Shown here in pieces: positions 6,122-7,730 of a DNA stretch of 7,730 bases (the stretch's first letter is position 1; the number at the start of each line of letters is the position of its first letter). Source of the DNA: an uncultured Treponema sp. (lineage in GTDB: Bacteria > Spirochaetota > Spirochaetia > Treponematales > Treponemataceae). Below the pieces are notes generated by a model. It did no database searches. It was not told the DNA's origin and saw nothing but the letters and a program-made list of their open reading frames with translations. A program made the translations under genes and the position numbers. The stretch covers positions 1-7,730 of the forward strand of contig CAKZZR010000014.1 of assembly GCA_937885475.1 (NCBI GenBank), read 5' to 3'.

Positions 6122-6696
6122 TGGAAACAATTCAGTTGTTCCTAAAATCTGCAATCGTCGACAACGTCGTATTCATTCAGTATCTCGCAATCTGTCCATT
6201 TATAGGCATGACGAACGACACGGAAAAGGCGACCGGCATGGGGCTTGCCACGACCTTCGTCATCATTCTTGCTACGGCAGTCACCTGGCCGCTCTACAAG
6301 CTGGTCATGGTTCCGCTTGGACTTCAGTTCCTTCAGACGCTCTTTTTTATTCTGGTCATTGCATCGCTCGTTCAGCTGGTGGAATTCTTCCTTAAGAAAT
6401 CTGCGCCCGGACTGTACAATGCGATGGGCGTGTACCTTGCGCTCATCACCACGAACTGCGCGGTTCTGGGCGTTACAATCAACTGCATCAGCAAGAACTA
6501 TAATTATACGCAGAGCCTGGTGTACGCGTTCGGAGCGGCGATGGGCTTTTTGATTGCGATGGTCATCATGAGCGGAGTGCGGAGCCGTCTGCGCATTGCA
6601 AAAATTCCGCAGGCATTTAAGGGAACGCCTTCGCTGTACATTTCGGCGGCGCTCCTGAGCCTTGCGTTCCTTGGCTTTAAGGGACTTATAAAATAA
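6118..6696 (+). CDS. rnfA: Rnf complex membrane subunit RnfA
   Basis: RnfA is a 192-residue protein with six membrane segments, the partner of RnfE in the intramembrane Fe-S core. C26 (LAICPFIGM) and C114 (TTNCAVLGV) are the likely cluster ligands, and C26 lies in the family's ICPFLG-like block. The start could be the ATG at 6118 or the next one at 6121. AGGAGG (6105-6110) is 7 bases before the first and 10 before the second, so I prefer 6118, which gives the 4-base ATGA overlap with rnfE. Unlike the junctions before it, the junction with rnfB is a 27-base gap that carries a hairpin. Confidence 0.96.
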   Translation: MMETIQLFLKSAIVDNVVFIQYLAICPFIGMTNDTEKATGMGLATTFVIILATAVTWPLYKLVMVPLGLQFLQTLFFILVIASLVQLVEFFLKKSAPGLYNAMGVYLALITTNCAVLGVTINCISKNYNYTQSLVYAFGAAMGFLIAMVIMSGVRSRLRIAKIPQAFKGTPSLYISAALLSLAFLGFKGLIK

Positions 6697-6718
6697 CGAT
6701 GCCCTTGCATCGTTGTTT
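6691..6718 (+). other. Hairpin spanning the rnfA-rnfB junction
   Basis: AACGATGC (6695-6702) and GCATCGTT (6707-6714) form a perfect 8-bp stem with a CCTT loop. Allowing one G-U pair, the stem extends to 12 bp (6691-6702 with 6707-6718). It starts at the rnfA stop codon and ends directly before the rnfB ribosome site. The trailing tract (GTTTGG) is too poor in T for a strong terminator. It could attenuate transcription, mark an RNA end or processing site, or shield the rnfB start, and so adjust RnfB amounts. Role inferred only. Confidence 0.55.
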
Positions 6719-6723
6719 GGAGA
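6719..6723 (+). promoter_or_regulatory. Ribosome binding site that decides the rnfB start
   Basis: GGAGA lies 6 bases before the ATG at 6730 but directly against the ATG at 6724. Normal spacing therefore favours 6730. It is the only Shine-Dalgarno-like site in the gap. Confidence 0.7.
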
Positions 6724-6729
6724 ATGATT

Positions 6730-7551
6730 ATGAACTTGATACTATATACAATTATCTGTGCCGTTGTGATTGCCTTTGTGCTCGGCGTGCTTTTGGGTTT
6801 GTTCAAGAAAATTTTTCATGTTGACGTTGACCCAAAGGTAGAGAAGGTGCGCGAAGCGCTGAGCGGCGCAAATTGCGGTGGCTGTGGCTTTGCCGGCTGT
6901 GACTCGTTTGCCGGTGCCGTCGTAAAGGAGGAAGCGCCCACGAACGGCTGTGTCGCCGGCGGACCAAAATGCGCTCAGGCTATTGCCGAAATTATGGGAA
7001 AAGCCGGCGTTGAGCTTAAGCCGCTTGTTGCATTCGTTGCCTGCAACGGAACAAAGGACTGCGCGCAGGAAAAGGGCATGTATCTTGGCGTAAAGACATG
7101 CAAGGCGGCGCAACTTACAATGAACGGCACAAAAAAATGCGCGTTCGGCTGTATCGGCTTGGGCGACTGCATTGCGGAATGTCCGTTTGGTGCAATCAGC
7201 ATGACGGAAGATGGAGTTCCTGCCATTGACTACAAAAAATGTGTCGGCTGCGGCAAATGTACCCGCGCCTGTCCAAAACACCTGCTGAAGCTCATCGACT
7301 TTGACACAAAAGGCTCTATCGCGCGCTGCTCAAACCATAGCGACAACAAGCCTCAGATTCGCAAGGATTGTTCCGTGGGCTGCTTCAAATGCGGCATCTG
7401 CGCAAAAAAATGCCCGGAGCAATGCATTGACATCACCAGTGGCATTCCTAACGTAGACTACAAAAAATGCACCAGCTGCGGCGAATGCGTTGCCGCCTGC
7501 CCGGACAAGGTTCTTGTTCTTGCACAAAGCATTATCGGCGAGCGCGCATAA
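6730..7551 (+). CDS. rnfB: Rnf complex ferredoxin-type subunit RnfB
   Basis: RnfB accepts electrons from reduced ferredoxin and passes them into the membrane subunits. The 273-residue product begins with one hydrophobic anchor (about 3-24). A 4Fe-4S domain (CGGCGFAGC, C49, C52, C57, with C74) is followed by a middle region with C105, C111 and C124. Two ferredoxin-like pairs then follow: C137, C141, C147, C151 with C171, C174, C177, C181; and C218, C221, C224, C228 with C247, C250, C253, C257. With 28 cysteines in total it could hold at least five clusters. This is the long clostridial/spirochaete form; proteobacterial RnfB is shorter, with about three clusters. The start at 6730 is chosen by ribosome-site spacing; the ATG at 6724 would add two residues. 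It is the last gene of the operon, and I see no clear terminator downstream. Confidence 0.95.
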   Translation: MNLILYTIICAVVIAFVLGVLLGLFKKIFHVDVDPKVEKVREALSGANCGGCGFAGCDSFAGAVVKEEAPTNGCVAGGPKCAQAIAEIMGKAGVELKPLVAFVACNGTKDCAQEKGMYLGVKTCKAAQLTMNGTKKCAFGCIGLGDCIAECPFGAISMTEDGVPAIDYKKCVGCGKCTRACPKHLLKLIDFDTKGSIARCSNHSDNKPQIRKDCSVGCFKCGICAKKCPEQCIDITSGIPNVDYKKCTSCGECVAACPDKVLVLAQSIIGERA

Positions 7552-7561
7552 GGCAAGGCTC

Positions 7562-7678
7562 TGCGGCTTTAAGAACTCTGTTTTGCTGGCGCAGGCTAAG
7601 CACATTATAAACTGATACCTTAAAAAATAGCGCAAAGGAGAAGTTGCAGCCTTCAAAAACACTCATTTTTGCTGGCGC
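7562..7678. repeat. Two diverged copies of an intergenic element, 86 bp apart
   Basis: The 12-mer TTTTGCTGGCGC occurs at 7581-7592 and again at 7667-7678. The similarity extends to the left (TGCGGCTTTAAGAACTC at 7562 against TGCAGCCTTCAAAAACAC at 7645) and loosely to the right (GGCTAAGC against GTAAGCGGC, then AT-rich). This suggests a diverged tandem repeat that may continue past the window. Copy 1 contains a weak promoter-like pair, TTGCTG (7583-7588) and TATAAA (7606-7611), with a 17-bp spacer; an AAAGGAG (7634-7640) follows, but no good start codon at the right distance. I see no terminator hairpin or tRNA in 7552-7730. Confidence 0.5.
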
Positions 7679-7730
7679 GTAAGCGGCAACGTTAATAAGT
7701 TCCAAGGCAAAAATGCGTGTAGCATGCTAG

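Noticed and set aside
7552..7580. Possible terminator directly after rnfB
   Set aside because: Only a weak 6-bp stem with two wobbles (AAGGCT/GGCTTT) and no T tract follows; not a credible intrinsic terminator.
7330..7662. Minus-strand reading frame of 110 codons reaching into the 3' intergenic region
   Set aside because: More than half is antisense to rnfB's ferredoxin clusters, and the rest is the repeat region; no domain is visible.
7634..7682. AAAGGAG followed by a TTG-started 12-codon frame
   Set aside because: The spacing to TTG is only 3 bases and the frame lies inside the repeat; not enough to call a peptide gene.

Overview
The window carries the left-edge fragment of a FIST-domain sensory protein gene (minus strand), a stand-alone TrpB2-type tryptophan synthase beta-like gene (plus strand), and a complete six-gene rnf operon (plus strand). 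The gene order rnfC-D-G-E-A-B, a multi-cluster RnfB of 273 residues and a short-tailed RnfC are of the type found in Clostridia and spirochaetes; proteobacterial operons run A-B-C-D-G-E. Together with the moderate GC content, the frequent CTT, GGC and AAG codons and the pairing with a lone TrpB2, this points to an anaerobic, possibly host-associated bacterium. I favour a Treponema-like spirochaete, but that assignment is inference from style, not proven by the sequence.

Layout. At 1-749 (minus) lies the 5' part of a FIST gene that runs off the window without a stop codon. The gap at 750-949 holds two divergent sigma70-like promoters, both with 17-bp spacers. The FIST promoter has a perfect FNR/CRP-type palindrome (TTGAT-N4-ATCAA) inside its spacer. 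At 950-2317 is trpB2, followed by a strong intrinsic terminator (2354-2411). A 5-bp-armed inverted repeat and a sigma70-like promoter (2443-2471) precede rnfC so closely that the rnf mRNA may be almost leaderless. rnfC, D, G, E and A (2481-6696) overlap each other by 1 to 8 bases and are evidently translationally coupled. Only rnfB is set apart, by a 27-base gap that holds a hairpin. The last 179 bases (7552-7730) hold no convincing gene, but contain two diverged copies of an element about 86 bp apart.

How the genes work together. The Rnf complex passes electrons from reduced ferredoxin (RnfB, several Fe-S clusters) through membrane flavins and an intramembrane Fe-S centre (RnfD, G, E, A) to NAD+ at RnfC, and pumps Na+ or H+. 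TrpB2 probably makes tryptophan from indole plus serine or phosphoserine, as salvage, because no trpA or other trp gene is present here. The FIST protein is probably a small-ligand sensor for a signalling pathway; its output domain, if any, lies outside the window.

No wholly new system is visible: all complete genes belong to known families. The points most worth a second look are the incomplete FIST gene and its promoter-embedded FNR-like site, the possibly leaderless rnf transcript, the non-canonical flavinylation motif in RnfD, the rnfA-rnfB hairpin and the 3' repeats.
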